A DNA stretch of 64,000 nt from positions 381,964-445,963 of the forward strand of contig CAUYUJ010020527.1 in assembly GCA_963575745.1 (NCBI GenBank). The letters run 5' to 3'. Shown one piece after another: positions 34,001-44,994 of this stretch. Each line of letters starts with the position of its first letter. The first letter of the stretch is position 1. This DNA comes from Prorocentrum cordatum (taxonomy: Eukaryota; Sar; Dinophyceae; Prorocentrales; Prorocentraceae). The notes beneath the pieces were generated by a model. It worked only from the letters and a program-made list of their open reading frames with translations. It had not been told where the DNA came from and made no database searches. A program made the translations under genes and the position numbers.

Positions 34001-34468
34001 GATTCTCGCTCGAAAAAATCAACCGAAACCTGAACTGCGCTCGGAAACATCTCTAGCTGCTCTTTGAGAACACACTTTTTTTTACTTTTTTTTATTTTTT
34101 TACACGCCTCGGCAAAGCCTCGATTCTCACCACGTGAAGCAAGACAGAGCACAGACCAGATAAAAAAAATTAGAGTGCTCAAGTTCCCAGTGGCTTGTAA
34201 AACCTCCGGGGAAGAAGAACGGGCAGTCGGCCACCGGTCTCTTCCTGCTAAAACGCACAGGAACGACGAGGAACAGGGGAGAGCGAGGAAGAGAACGAGA
34301 GGGAAGGCGCCGGACGCGCCGGGCGGGAAATCCGCCTGCGGGCCGAGCACCGCTCAGTAACCGCACTGGGGGGGAGGAGCCAGGGAGAAGAGCGAGAGCG
34401 GAGGGAGGGGGAAGAACGAGCGACCGGGCCGCAGAAATTTTCCAGCGATAGTCTCCTACACTACCGGG

Positions 34469-36136
34469 TCATGGCTTCCAGTCCCTCCAGGCCCGAAGCG
34501 GGTGGGAAGCCATCGGAATTCTCCACGACAGCGTGGTTTTCCAGTCATCACATCCATTCGCGGCTCTGGTTTTAACCAGGTCCGACAACAAGTGTTGAAA
34601 TTCTTTAACGCTGGAAGCAGCAACGACCGAGTCTGGAAGGATGTTGTATACCCGGATGCCCCCTAAGCACGATCGCAACAAAAAATCTGGCGCTCTCGTA
34701 GGGCACACGTCCACTAAGTGTTTGGCGTGTCTACGGGGGGCCCTCGGCGGAGGCAGCGCGAAATCCCGCCGGAAGAACTTGCAAAATTGTTGTGGACCGA
34801 GGCCAACGATTGTCCTGTGAATTACTCCAAGCATAGCGATATCCCTGCGCACCGACAACGGTGCCAATGAGAAATGCATCAAAGCGTCGTGGTCTGACAG
34901 CGACAAAGCGGACAGAAAACGAGACAATATTAAATCTATTGGCGCTAAGACTGTATCCGCAGCGTGGGCCAAGCCTGGGGTGCGATATTCGATGTAGCTT
35001 AAAATATGGCTTTTGAATAAATGCACTAGCTCTTCAACTGTGTGGTACCGCCTAGTACGTAGCAAAGTGAGGGTCTTCCAGCCGCACTCACAAGCACACT
35101 CGTGCACTGCATCGACCATCGTGAGCTTGGGATCGAAAAGCACACCCAGCGTTTTAAATGATCCACCTAGAGGGCGCGTGAGAGAGAGAATGTGAAAGCT
35201 CTCTTTAGACGCATCAAACGAAACTCCATTCGCCTTTCCCCATTCGTGCAAACTGGAACGGCACTCTCGAAGATCGTGCATTATATCGTCCACCGGCACG
35301 CTTGAATTATAAGCTTTAAATGCATTTAAATCATCTGCAAATACTATGTCTATAAAATCATGCACAGTGATTGCACGATGCGAATCTCCAAAAAACGTGT
35401 TCCACAATGGCGGCCCGAACACCGTGCCCTGATAAGCCATATCACGCATCACGACTGGCTCAGACACCGCTCCTTGCACTACAACTGACCCTGTGCGAAG
35501 TCTCAAAAGAAGACGGTTTGCGGACACTCGATCGAAGGCCCCGGATACATCTGAGCAATATAGAGCAATCACTTTGCCTTCACTCATTGCTAATAGCCAT
35601 GATAAAACAAAAAACAAAATGGCATCCCGTGCACCCCGGCCGGCAGAATAAGCGAACTGATTCGGACCAAAAAACTGCAGTTCTACTAGCCGCGGCACGA
35701 AAAATGCACTTAAAATTCGTTCAACTACCTTTGAAATTTGCGATGTTAATTGTACTCCCCGGTAGTTTTCCGGATCACTCACGCTACGACGCTTAAACAA
35801 AGGATGAATCCAATGCACGCACCACCCCTGTGGCCAACGACCTTCGATGAGAATGCGCCGACAAAGTGTAGCAATAGGGAGCGCGAGCTCCTGAGCACAC
35901 CTCTTAAGCACACATGCTGGCACAAGATCTGGGCCCGACGCGCTCTCAGGATCGAGAGCAGACAGCTCTTTTATCACAGTGCGAAGCCTAACTGGGAGAA
36001 ACCCCGAATCGCCCCGATCCGTGCAATCAGGCACTGCAGAAAAAGAATTATCTTGGAGGGCTGGGAACACCCATTTTCCGGAGAACGTACACATATAGAT
36101 CGGCCTTGCTCTTGGGGTCCAGAGCCCACGACCCAT
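34469..36136 (-). CDS. LINE reverse transcriptase, 555 codons (copy E)
   Basis: RT of the same family as copy D: SASGPDLVPACVLKRCAQELA (65-85), WCVHWIHPLFKRRS (105-118), NYRGVQLTSQISKVVERIL (124-142), YSAGRGARDAILFFVLSW (163-180), YCSDVSGAFDRV (193-204), YQGTVFGPPLWNTFF (235-249), FADDLNAFKAY (266-276), SYIEYRTPGLAHA and RRDIAMLGVIHRTIVGLGP. Between the palm Asp box and YQG it reads LLLRLRTGSVVVQGAVSEPV, about 20 residues shorter than copy D, an in-frame deletion of a segment around the DWLSPRSAR region. The N-terminal linker (WALDPKSKADLYVYVLRKMG) lies in another frame upstream (36,338-36,048), so the complete protein is broken. Confidence 0.88.
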   Translation of the reverse strand: MGRGLWTPRARPIYMCTFSGKWVFPALQDNSFSAVPDCTDRGDSGFLPVRLRTVIKELSALDPESASGPDLVPACVLKRCAQELALPIATLCRRILIEGRWPQGWCVHWIHPLFKRRSVSDPENYRGVQLTSQISKVVERILSAFFVPRLVELQFFGPNQFAYSAGRGARDAILFFVLSWLLAMSEGKVIALYCSDVSGAFDRVSANRLLLRLRTGSVVVQGAVSEPVVMRDMAYQGTVFGPPLWNTFFGDSHRAITVHDFIDIVFADDLNAFKAYNSSVPVDDIMHDLRECRSSLHEWGKANGVSFDASKESFHILSLTRPLGGSFKTLGVLFDPKLTMVDAVHECACECGWKTLTLLRTRRYHTVEELVHLFKSHILSYIEYRTPGLAHAADTVLAPIDLILSRFLSALSLSDHDALMHFSLAPLSVRRDIAMLGVIHRTIVGLGPQQFCKFFRRDFALPPPRAPRRHAKHLVDVCPTRAPDFLLRSCLGGIRVYNILPDSVVAASSVKEFQHLLSDLVKTRAANGCDDWKTTLSWRIPMASHPLRAWRDWKP

Positions 36137-36685
36137 TCGATCGCCTGAGAGATAGAGTATGTGACTTGAGTGCCTTTCCTAAAACTGACTGCGAAAGACG
36201 CCACCACAATTTCGATCCTCGCCTCAATACCTGCAGACGCTCACGAATCCTGATGGCGTATTTGTTACGTGCTGCTACTAAGCCGTCGCTGCAACGACGT
36301 GCTGCTAAAGAAAAACGATCCGTACTGCAGCCCTGCATTTTTCTTCAACGAGCTGTAAACAATTGCTGTCCAGCCAAGGGTGCGAACAACAACGCACGCG
36401 AGCATCGGAATACGGAATGAAACATTGCATCAGCTCTAAAATCAATGCCGTTAAAAAATCGGCTCCTCCGTCTGCCCTGCCAGTCCTGCGTCGCCAATCG
36501 TCTCCGAAAACCTCGCCAATCTGCGCTCTGATAATGCCACAGCCGGCGAGAGGTAAAGGAGAAGGAAACTGCAAAGGCAGCGGCGCTCGGCTCTGCGCTG
36601 TTCGCTCCACTTCCCAAGCCTGGGAAAGTAGGAACGGGAGCAAACGTCCAGCCCCCGGGTGCTTTGCTCCGTGATCAGTCGCCAT
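36048..36685 (-). pseudogene. Copy E linker between endonuclease and RT (frameshifted)
   Basis: Three overlapping frames each carry part of the linker seen in copies B and D': LWHYQSADWRGFRRRLATQ (frame 36,617-36,345), CCSHPWLDSNCLQLVEEKC (frame 36,685-36,305) and LQVLRRGSKLWWRLSQSVL...DPKSKADLY (frame 36,338-36,048). ATDHG near 36,680 may be the remnant of the endonuclease SDH motif. Confidence 0.7.
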
Positions 36686-36689
36686 TGGC

Positions 36690-37990
36690 TCCTTGTCGTA
36701 GCGTCCCTTTTCCTGCTCAGGAGATCGCTGACATGGAGATTTTAGCTGAGCAGCACGAACAGCTTGAGCACGTTCATGTCCCCCCGGGAGTGCGGGTTTC
36801 GTCCCCCCGCCGGCACCTGCGCTGCCGGAGTTTCCGGCGGAGGCATGAGTCGGAGAGAAAGCTTTGTTTCAAATGCTTCAACAGATGAATATTCGACCAG
36901 AACACAGGAAACTAAAATTTCTATCTCACAAGCCGTCGACCCTCTTAAAAATCAGATGCGAGATCTCACCGGCAGGCTCCATCGCTTTGAGACAGGTAGT
37001 TCCGGGTCAGGGGGCAGAGACAGCTGAATTTGTTGGATAAATTCGATGTTGCCCACCGTCGGGTCGCCTTCATTGGGTCCGACACGAACGACGCTAGTCT
37101 CAGGGAGACAGACATGCAGGCCTTCGTTGGTACATTGGGCGCTGTGCCAAATGGGCACCCCGGTCACTTTTTTAGCGGCCCCCGGAACAACCGCAAGATG
37201 ACCCGCGTGTCTTACAGCGGTTTGAAAGCAGATATCGTCCTTCTCTCTCCAATCCGCCTCCTCTTTCTCTGCCCCCGCCTCCGCTTGTTTCTTCCAGTCT
37301 GCAACAAACTCGTTTAACGGAATTTTTTACAGGTGCTGTTATTGAATCTAGTTCGCCTCAGGACGAAGAGTTGTGCGAATCCGGCTCCGGATCGTCCTTT
37401 GCATTCACCATTTTACATGTGAATATACAAGGTTTTAATTATTCTGTAGCAAAGCTCAATGCAAGTCTTTCTTTGTGTGCCTCCTCCTTCTCTCGTCTTC
37501 GTGACCGAAACGTGGCTTGACCATGCTGACAAAAATTCGCACCTGATTAATTACGAAGTAGTCGCTAGACGAGACCGGGACGGATTCCGGGGAGGCGTTG
37601 CGATTTTTGCGCATTCGACAGTAGCTTGCTGTTGTTCTCTTTGCCTCTGCTCTTCCAGTGCCGAACGGCTGTGGTTGACATTGCACTCAGATGTGGGTCC
37701 CCTTTTACTTGTTCGTTGGTATCACCTACCGCAGTACGGGAGGTAGGATCGATTCGTAGTTTTAAAGAAGAATGGCAGTCCCTGGAAATCTCCCACGTTC
37801 ACACTATACTTGTTGGTGATTTAAATGTGCACGATAAGGAATGGCTCAGGCACTCGCATTCCACGCAGCCCGAAAAGCCTCTTGTTGCGAAGAGCACGGT
37901 TTTCAGCAGCTAGGGCGAACACCAACGCGCCTGAATAATCTACTTGACCTTGTAATTACTGATTTTATGGATATCCTAGTAGAAGCGTTG
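36690..37990 (+). mobile_element. LINE 5' portion in inverted orientation (ORF1 and endonuclease start)
   Basis: On the plus strand: an ORF1-like region (36,764-37,320) with KNQMRDLTGRLHRFE (possible coiled coil) and RRVAFIGSD...NNRKMTRVSY, then the endonuclease. It has ILHVNIQGFNYS (about 37,412), VFVTETWLDHA (about 37,495, catalytic Glu), VVARRDRDGFRGGVAIFA (about 37,557), ILVGDLNVHDKEWLRHS (about 37,806) and LNNLLDLVITDFMDI (about 37,932). Sequence ends at the point in the endonuclease where the minus-strand copy E begins, so the two together make one LINE with its 5' part inverted. Frame changes occur at about 37,640 and 37,880. Confidence 0.75.
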
Positions 37991-38400
37991 CGTGCGCTCC
38001 CGGCACCGGCCCTTCGGGTGACAGTGCTGGTGCATGCGAAAGCCCCACGGGTGGTGCGCATGCGGCTCCCAAGACCGGCCTCTCAGGTGGCAGTCTTGGT
38101 GATGCACCTGGGACCGGCCCTCGGGTGGCAGCCCCGGGCCGGGTACGGTTCTTGGAAGCGTTGGACAACTTACCCGTCAAACTCTGTGACATCTCGATCG
38201 GCTGGGCATCCAGCAAGCAGATGGCTGACTGAGGGAAAATAATCGATGGAAAAATAGTGTAAGAAATGCTCCAGCAAAAGCTCACTGAAATAATAGGAAA
38301 TCGAGGTGGCCGAGAGCCACGGCGACTGGATCTGATAGCTCGTGCCAGAACAACTTGAGCCACAATTGCTTCAGCCACAACAACTTGAGCCACAACTCAA
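37991..38400. repeat. GACCGGCC-type imperfect repeats, then spacer
   Basis: At 38,000-38,130 GGCACCGGCCCTTCGGGTG, AGACCGGCCTCTCAGGTGGC and GGACCGGCCCTCGGGTGGC form a degenerate repeat of about 60 bp. CAACTTGAGCCACAA is repeated at 38,350-38,395. No gene seen. Confidence 0.5.
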
Positions 38401-38947
38401 TAAATAAGCCTTAGAAACAACTTCAGGAGTTGCCTAAATCTGAAATGTCGACTCCGCACTTTCATTCGCAATGCAAAATGTCGAAAAGAATCAAAATTTG
38501 GAAATTTTATAAATTATTGTGAAGACTAATGTAATATTCTCGAATATGTTTATTACTCTTATAATTAAAATATTATGTTTTCTTCACAGTAAAATTCATT
38601 GTGAGACATTATAAGATTTTATTGTTTCTTTCGTTAATTTCAAATTCTATTAATCTATCGAATTTTCCATATATTAGTTTCGAGACGTTTGAGGTTTCCA
38701 AATAAAAATTCTGATTTTTTTTTTTTTTTTTTTTTTTTCATTTTGATGGTAACACATGTCGAAAACATGTTTCTGTGAAATTAATATGCGAATATGGTGT
38801 CGTGGTTTATCGATTGTTTCAAAAAGAAAACACGTTTTCCAGATGTGTTTCCCACCTATGATGGAATATTTGTGGGTCATTTTTTTTTTCGCACCCTACG
38901 TCGTTCTCCTGAATCGCTAAAACAATCACGATCAAAGATAAATTCGC

Positions 38948-39000
<53 letters not shown>

Positions 39001-39540
39001 CGAATCACACTGTAATTATCATACTGCGCAACATACATATAATAAACAAATTGTTTTAAAAAAATAAACCATTAAATTTGCTATAATACAATGTTACTTC
39101 CATCGCAACATAGAGAAATCTTACTCAAACCAACTCAATGCTCAATGACGGAAATCGTTTCTCTGATCTACGAAAACATTGAGGGATAATAAACATACGA
39201 ATTCGAAATAAATTCCGAAGCTTTAATGCACTGCATACCTTCTATAAATTTGCACTCTTGTTAATATATTATGAAAAATTCTGAACAAACAACCATTTTC
39301 TCGACTACACTGGTCTGTAAATAATCTATATTATTGCACTTCAAAAAACCCGCAACAAACGCGATTGTATTTCTAAAAAACTATTCAATTTCGAAAATAT
39401 TTTCTAATCACATCTTTGCGCAAACAAATAATGAGGACATAAAATTAATTTTCGCTTGAAATAATCGAAACATATATTTTGTTTGGGCAATACAATTTGA
39501 ATCAAACAAAATAGAAGATACAAACAATCTAATTCATTTT
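38401..39540. other. AT-rich gene desert with poly(T) runs
   Basis: Very AT-rich. Poly(T) of about 22 at 38,717-38,739 and about 46 at 38,953-38,998. No motif-bearing frame. Confidence 0.75.
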
Positions 39541-39698
39541 TTTAATATATATATACATATACACACACACGCGCGCGTGCACACATACACGCACACGCAC
39601 ACACACACACACATGTATGTATATCGGATAGACATATAAACACACACACGCACACACACACACACTCAACTCATATATATATACCATTATAATATATA

Positions 39699-39738
<40 letters not shown>

Positions 39739-39875
39739 TATATATATATATATATCATATATATATATAATATATATATATATATATAGATATATATATA
39801 TATTATATTAGATCTAGATCTAGATTTAGATCTAGATCTACATCTATATCTCTCTCTGTCTCTCGCTCGCTCTCG

Positions 39876-39928
<53 letters not shown>

Positions 39929-39973
39929 TATATGTATGTGGTATGTATGTATGTATATATATATTAATATATA

Positions 39974-40027
<54 letters not shown>

Positions 40028-40028
40028 C
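39541..40028. repeat. CA, TA, AGATCT and CT microsatellites
   Basis: (CA)n at 39,560-39,665, long (TA)n with interruptions at 39,680-39,805, AGATCTAGATCTAGATTTAG hexamers at 39,810-39,845, (CT)n at 39,850-39,910, then (TA)n to 40,024. It ends precisely at the start of the CAGCCCTTTGGGCG module. Confidence 0.95.
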
Positions 40029-40430
40029 CAGCCCTTTGGGCGTGAGAGGTTCAGGGAGCTCTCTCTGTTCTCAACCCCCCAACCCCCTATCTTCCCCTTC
40101 GGGGAGGGGTTCACCCCTCCCCCTACCCTCTCCCGTGGACCTGGAGAGGGAGGGCCGAGTGGTGGCAAGGGGGTCTTTTTCGACTCCTGGGAGGGCCAAA
40201 AAACGACGACCCTCACGAGGATTCTGGTCCCGAGGGGGGAGGTAGTTTGGCCCCTCAACTTGTCTTTGAAACCAAAAACATTGATTTTACAACAGTTTTG
40301 GCCCCATTTTGGCATTCTGAAGGGGCCGCGCTCATCTTCCTTCATAGCAGAACCATTGATTTTACGAAGGTTTTGGCGTCATTTTATCCTTCTCAGGGGG
40401 CAGCGCTCATTTCCGCTTCTGAGGAGGTCG
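40029..40430 (+). repeat. Dispersed GC-rich module, copy 1
   Basis: Order: CAGCCCTTTGGGCGTGAG; GGGGTTCACCCCTCCCCCTA; CGTGGACCTGG; then ATTGATTTTAC followed by GTTTTGGCCCCATTTTGGC (40,275-40,315), partly repeated at 40,353-40,400. The same order recurs at 44,999-45,235. Function unknown; it precedes a CCCAAGAGGC repeat tract both times. Confidence 0.75.
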
Positions 40431-40645
40431 CAAGAGGCCCCAAGATGGCCCCCAAAGGCCCCCAGGAGGCTCCCAAGAGGCCTCTAAGAGGCCCCCAAGA
40501 GGCCCCAAGAGGTCACCAAAACGCCCCAATAGGCCCCCAAGAGGCCCCAAGAAGCTCCAAGAGGCCCCCGAGAGGCTCCAAAAGGCCCCCAAGAGGCGCC
40601 CAAGAGGCCCCAAAAGGCTCCAAGAGACTCCCAGGAGGCCCCACG
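40431..40645 (+). repeat. CCCAAGAGGCC 12-15 bp repeat tract (C-rich on plus)
   Basis: Tandem CCCCCAAGAGGCC units, degenerate and mixed 12/15 bp, leave long frames open on both strands (EAPRG-like on plus, LLGASW-like on minus). Not coding in my view. Confidence 0.85.
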
Positions 40646-41000
40646 AAGAGCCCGAACGACTCACACCAGGACGAGGGGCCCCAACGACTCACGCCACGAA
40701 GAGCCCGAACGACTCACACCACAAGGAAGGGCCCGAACGACTCACACCAGGACGAGGCGCCCGAACGACCATCACCACGAGGAGCCCGAACGACTCACAC
40801 CACGACGCCGGCCCCGAACGACTCACACCACGGGAAGCCCGAACGAGTTACACCAGGAGGAGGGGCCCGACCGACTCACACACAAGGAGGGGACTCATAC
40901 CACGAGGAGCCCGAACGACTCACACAGAATGGGGGGCCCGAAGGAGTCACGCAAGGAAGGACGAGGGGCCCCAACAACTCACACCACGAAGAGCCGGGAC
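40646..41000 (+). repeat. CCCGAACGACTCACACCA repeat (about 26 bp)
   Basis: GAGCCCGAACGACTCACACC followed by AGGACGAG or ACGAG, repeated about a dozen times with variants. The same unit returns at 41,465-41,630, separated by about 460 bp of unrelated sequence. Confidence 0.85.
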
Positions 41001-41464
41001 GACTCACATATCTGCAACGCACACGGACGCGAACTCTCGCATTATCTCTGGAGGCCCTCCCGTGGCACTGCAAACCTGCAAGTTTAGGGGAGGCCCCTCG
41101 TCCTGCTTTGTTTTTTTTCTTTCTTTGATGGGCAAGGGCGGGTGCAGTTCAGCCAGCACGTTGCGTAACGCACGACGCGCCTACTGCGCACGAGCGCGCT
41201 AGAGGAAGCATCAGAGGTTCGTCTTCCAGGCCTGGCGAGGGCCCGATCGACCTTCCCAAAAAAATCGCCAAACCTCTCACCCCCTTGGCAGCGAGGGACA
41301 GGGTGCCCTAATTTCGCAAGGGGACGAGATCGTGCAAATACAAGCTCGACAGTGGCGCGTGTCTGGGGCAGTCCGCGGTGGCAACCGTGCCTGCATGTCC
41401 TCGAGCGTTAGCCGTCACAACGCTGCTGCCACGAGGGCGGGGCCAATGGGGCAAGGAGTGAAAC
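41001..41464. other. No recognisable gene
   Basis: GC-balanced spacer between two arrays of the same 26-bp repeat. Confidence 0.5.
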
Positions 41465-41635
41465 ATGCATCAGCCCGAGCAACTCACACCACGAGAAGCC
41501 CGAACGACTCACACCAGGACGAAGAGCCCGAACGACTCGCACCACGAAGAGCCCGAACGACTCACACCAGGAAGAAGGGCCCGAACGACTCACACCAGGA
41601 CGAGAAACCCCAAACGACTCAAATCACGAGGAGCG
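41465..41635 (+). repeat. Second CCCGAACGACTCACACCA array
   Basis: About six units of the repeat found at 40,646-41,000, including the GAAGAGCCCGAACGACTC form. Confidence 0.85.
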
Positions 41636-41839
41636 CTTTCTCTCCCTCCTCCTCCGCCTCGTCCTTCTCCCGCTACCCCCACAAGGAGGATGTACAAGGA
41701 GGCGGGAGGAAGGAGGAACAGGGGAGATATGCGGGGCCAAGCGGACACACGCCTGAAAAACACGACTGTCGGCATGCTTCGCAAGAGTTGCTGCTGTGAG
41801 ATGGGCTGGTGGGGATACGCGAAGCGTGAAGAATTGTGT

Positions 41840-42079
41840 ATGCGTGTACGTATGTACGTAATGTAAGTGTGTATATATATACACACATACACACATATAT
41901 AATGTGTATGTATGTATGTATGTATGTATGTATGTATGTATGTATGTGTGTGTATGTATGTATGCATGTATGCATATGTATATGTATATGTATATGTATA
42001 CGTATATGTATATGTATAAGTATAGGTATATGTGTGTATATATATAGTGTGTGTAATATGTATGTTTGTGTGTGTATAC

Positions 42080-42171
<92 letters not shown>

Positions 42172-42185
42172 AGAAAGAGAGAGAG
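41840..42185. repeat. GTAT, GTATAT, TA and GA microsatellites
   Basis: (GTAT)n, (GTATAT)n, (TA)n and finally (GA)n to 42,187. The G-rich repeat block begins at once (GGGCTTCTGGGGGG). Confidence 0.95.
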
Positions 42186-44850
42186 GGCTTCTGGGGGGTC
42201 CGTGAAGCACTTTGTGGGTGCTTCTCGGGGAGGCATCTTGGGGTCCTTTGGGGGCATCGTCGAGGTTCTCCGGGCAATCAGAAAGCGATGTTCTGCAATC
42301 TGAAGCAATCGATTGGCTGTCTTGGCTGCGTGGAGGCTCCGCTTGAGGCCACATTGGGGCAATCCGGAAACCTCCTGGGGCCTCCTTGAAGCAGTTTTGC
42401 TGCATCGAGAGCACTGTTCGGCTATGTTGGGGCCCCGTGTGCGTCTCCTGTGAGCCTTTTGGGGCCTGGTGGGGGGCCTTGGGGGGCCTCGTCGGACCAG
42501 TTGGGGGCTCTTGGGGCCTCCTGTGGGCCTCTTAGGGCGGAAAACTCTGCTGTTGGGTTCTCGTTCCCCTTCTTGGGGTTCTCTTGGGGCCTTCCCAGGC
42601 CGTCTTGGGCGCCTCGGGCACCGTCTTAGGGCCCTCGTGGGCCGTTTTGGGGTCCTCTTGGAGGCCTCTTCGGCTATCTTGGAGCGGCCGTGGAGGGCAC
42701 TTGGGCCGTTTTGGAGCGTCGGGATGCCAAAAGGCTGGGAACTCTAAAATCCATCAAAAGCCGATGGGAAGACAATGATTCTTGGAACCTCTTCGGCCTT
42801 CTGGGGAGCTTCTTGAAGGCCTCTTGGGTCCCATTTGGGGGCCTCTGGAGCTTCCTGAAAGCCTCTCGGGGTGGAAGGCTCGGATTTTCGGTTCGTCTTA
42901 CCCCTCTTGGGCCTTGGGGCCATATTGGTGCCCTCTCGGGCTGTCTTGGGCCCTGTTGGAGGCCTCTTGGGCTATCTCGGATTGGTCTTGGAGGCCTTTT
43001 GGGCTGTCTTGGAGCGTCAGGACGTCGAACGGCTGAAAACTCGAACACCAATCAAAAACCTATGGCGTAGCATGGAGTTTTGCTTCTTGGGGCCTTCCTG
43101 GGAGGCCTCTTGGATACTCTTCGGCCCCCTGGGGGGCTTCTTGGGGCCTCTTGGAGCCTGTTAGGGGCTTCTCGGGGTCTTCTGAGAGCCTCTCGGGGTG
43201 GAAGACTCTGATTTTCGGTTCGTGTCAAACCCTGTTGGCTCAATCTTGGGGCCGTCCTGGGGCCCTCTCGGGCCGCCTTGAGCGCCTCTGGCGCCGTCTT
43301 GGGACCCCCGTCGGCTGTCTTGTGACCGTCTTCGAGGCCTCTGGGGATGCCTTGGAGCGGAAATTAAAATCTCTTGGGCCGTCGTGGAGCGTCAGGAAAC
43401 TCAAAAGGCGAGAACTCGAAAATCGATCAAAAACCAAGAGACAACAAATTAGTTGTGCCTCCTGGGGCTCCTTGGGAGCCATCTTGGAGACCTCTTGAGG
43501 CGTCTTGGAGGCCTCTCGGACAATCAAGGACCAATTCTGGGGTGATCTCGGGCGGTCATTGGTCGTTTTCGTTGTCTGGAAACGCCAGGGCCGTCTTCGG
43601 GCGACTTTACAAGGCCCCCAGCGCCACGGCAAGGCCCCAGGGCCCCCGGGTGCGAAGGCCCCGTCCCGGGTCCAGCCTCGTGCCCGCGGCAGGGCGTGCC
43701 TGGGCCGTCTCGGCGCCCTTGGGGGGCCTGTTGGGGCGACATTGGGTGTCTGAAATCCATCAGAGACCTAAGGTAGGACCTAAAGACAAGCAGTGATTTT
43801 GGCGTCCCTCTGGGCTGTGTTGGAAGCCTTGTGGGCCGTCCGGAGGCCATCTGGGGGCGGCCCTGGGCTGTCTCGGCGCCCTCTTGGAAGCCTCTCTGGG
43901 TGATTTCTGGGTGTCCTGGACCGTCCTCCTTCAATGTCGGCGGCACTGGCCGTAAGACTTCCTGGGGACATGATTTGTTGGGGTGTCGTTCGGCGCCTCC
44001 GGAGGCTTCGGGGCCTGACGCGTTCCCGAGCGTGGCGGCAGGTAGCGCTGCTTGGGACTCTCGTTTTTTATCCAGGCAGGCGTTCATAAACATGGTTTGG
44101 GGAGAAGGCGGCAACCCGAGAATCATGTTCCCGGGAAGCTTTCCGGGAGCATGATTTGTTCGGCTCTCTTAAGAGGGGGGGCCTCTGGGGGCTTACCGAG
44201 GGGCCCTTTTTGGCCTTGTCGGCAAGCCTATTGGAACCATGGTTGGGACGGTGGGCGGAAGCCCAAGGAATCATGTTCCTGGAAAGCTCTGGGAAATACG
44301 ATTTACCGAGGTCTATTGGGGGCCCGCAAGGGGCTTCCCTGGGGGGCCCGTGGGGGCTTGTTGGGGCTTCCAGGGGGCCTCTTGGGAGCCTCACGGGGCT
44401 TCTTGGGAGCCTCCTGATGGCATCCGGGGGCGTCCTAGGAGCCTCTCAGGCCGGAGACCTTGAAATGTCGCACTCTTCGGGCCCTCTTGGGTCGCTCTTG
44501 GGGCTCTCTTGGGGCGCTCTCGAAGCCCTGTTGAATTATCTGGGGAGCCTCCTGGGCAGTCTCTGGTCTTTCCTTGGGAGCCTCTTCGGCCGTCTTAGAG
44601 CGATCTGAAGGGCCTCTGGCGCCGTCCGGGGCCGTGGGGAGGCGGAACATGCGAGAGCGCAAAAATGCGGGGCTCTTTGGAATGGCCTCTGGAGGCGCTT
44701 TTAGGATGTTTTGGCGGCGTCGTCGGCCGTCCTGAGGCCATCTTCGGCGTGTCCGGGGCCTCTTGGGGCTGTCTTAGCAATCTTTAGGGTCCTCTTGGCG
44801 TGTCGTGGCGTGTTTGGGAGCGCGCCCGGGCAGTCCCGGGAGCCCTGGGG
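42186..44850 (-). repeat. GGGGCCTCTTGGG 12-15 bp repeat domain (G-rich on plus)
   Basis: 2.7 kb of degenerate GGGGCCTCTTGG/GGCCGTCTTGGG units, the reverse complement of the tract at 40,431. Inside it a roughly 320-bp longer-period theme recurs: GGAGCGTC then GATGCC/ACGTCGAACGGC then AAAATCCATCAAA/CAATCAAAAACC-like near 42,715, 43,012 and 43,388. A second theme (CCGGGAAGCTTTCCGGGAGC / CCTGGAAAGCTCTGGGAAATACGATT) lies near 44,130 and 44,278. Long open frames on both strands are artefacts. Confidence 0.8.
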
Positions 44851-44965
44851 GCTGTTGAATGCTAGGTGTTATCTTGGAGACGGAGGCTGTTGAGTGCAGA
44901 GTGGCGCGTGCTCCGCGGAAGGCGGGCGAGCGGCCAGGCGGGCGGCGGGCGGGCGGGTGGCGGGC
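44850..44965 (+). repeat. Module X, copy 1 (CTGTTGAGTGCAGAGTGGCG)
   Basis: GCTGTTGAATGCTAGGTGTTATCTTGGAGACGGAGGCTGTTGAGTG..., then CGTGCTCCGCGGA and GGCGGGCGGGCGG. The same order occurs at 57,490-57,610. The two copies bracket the helicase/RNase H block at a distance of 12.6 kb, in the same orientation. Confidence 0.7.
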
Positions 44966-44994
44966 GGGCGGGCGGGTCGGGATTTGAATGAATC

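Larger units (their letters stand above)
31990..34075 (-). mobile_element. LINE copy D': endonuclease fused to C-terminal domain, RT lost
   Basis: A minus-strand element beginning inside the endonuclease N-terminus right after the tail of copy E, and ending near 32,000. It has endonuclease (34,000-33,100), C-terminal domain (33,010-32,600) and pyrimidine-rich 3' UTR (32,560-32,140) with the shared hairpin (stems 32,309-32,313 and 32,317-32,321). The RT is absent. Its extreme 3' end is not clear and may be lost at the junction with copy D. Confidence 0.8.
34078..36685 (-). mobile_element. LINE copy E, 3' portion
   Basis: Runs from the late endonuclease (36,685) through the linker, an open RT frame (36,136-34,469) and a short 3' UTR to CGAGGCGTGTAAAAAAATAA and an A-rich tail at 34,105-34,078. 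At its 5' end it abuts, head to head, a plus-strand segment carrying the ORF1 and endonuclease start of the same LINE type (36,690-37,990). Confidence 0.9.

Noticed and set aside
40247-41128. Long plus-strand open frame of 293 codons
   Set aside because: It lies on CCCAAGAGGC and CCGAACGACTCACACC repeats, which lack stops in several frames on both strands; no domain.
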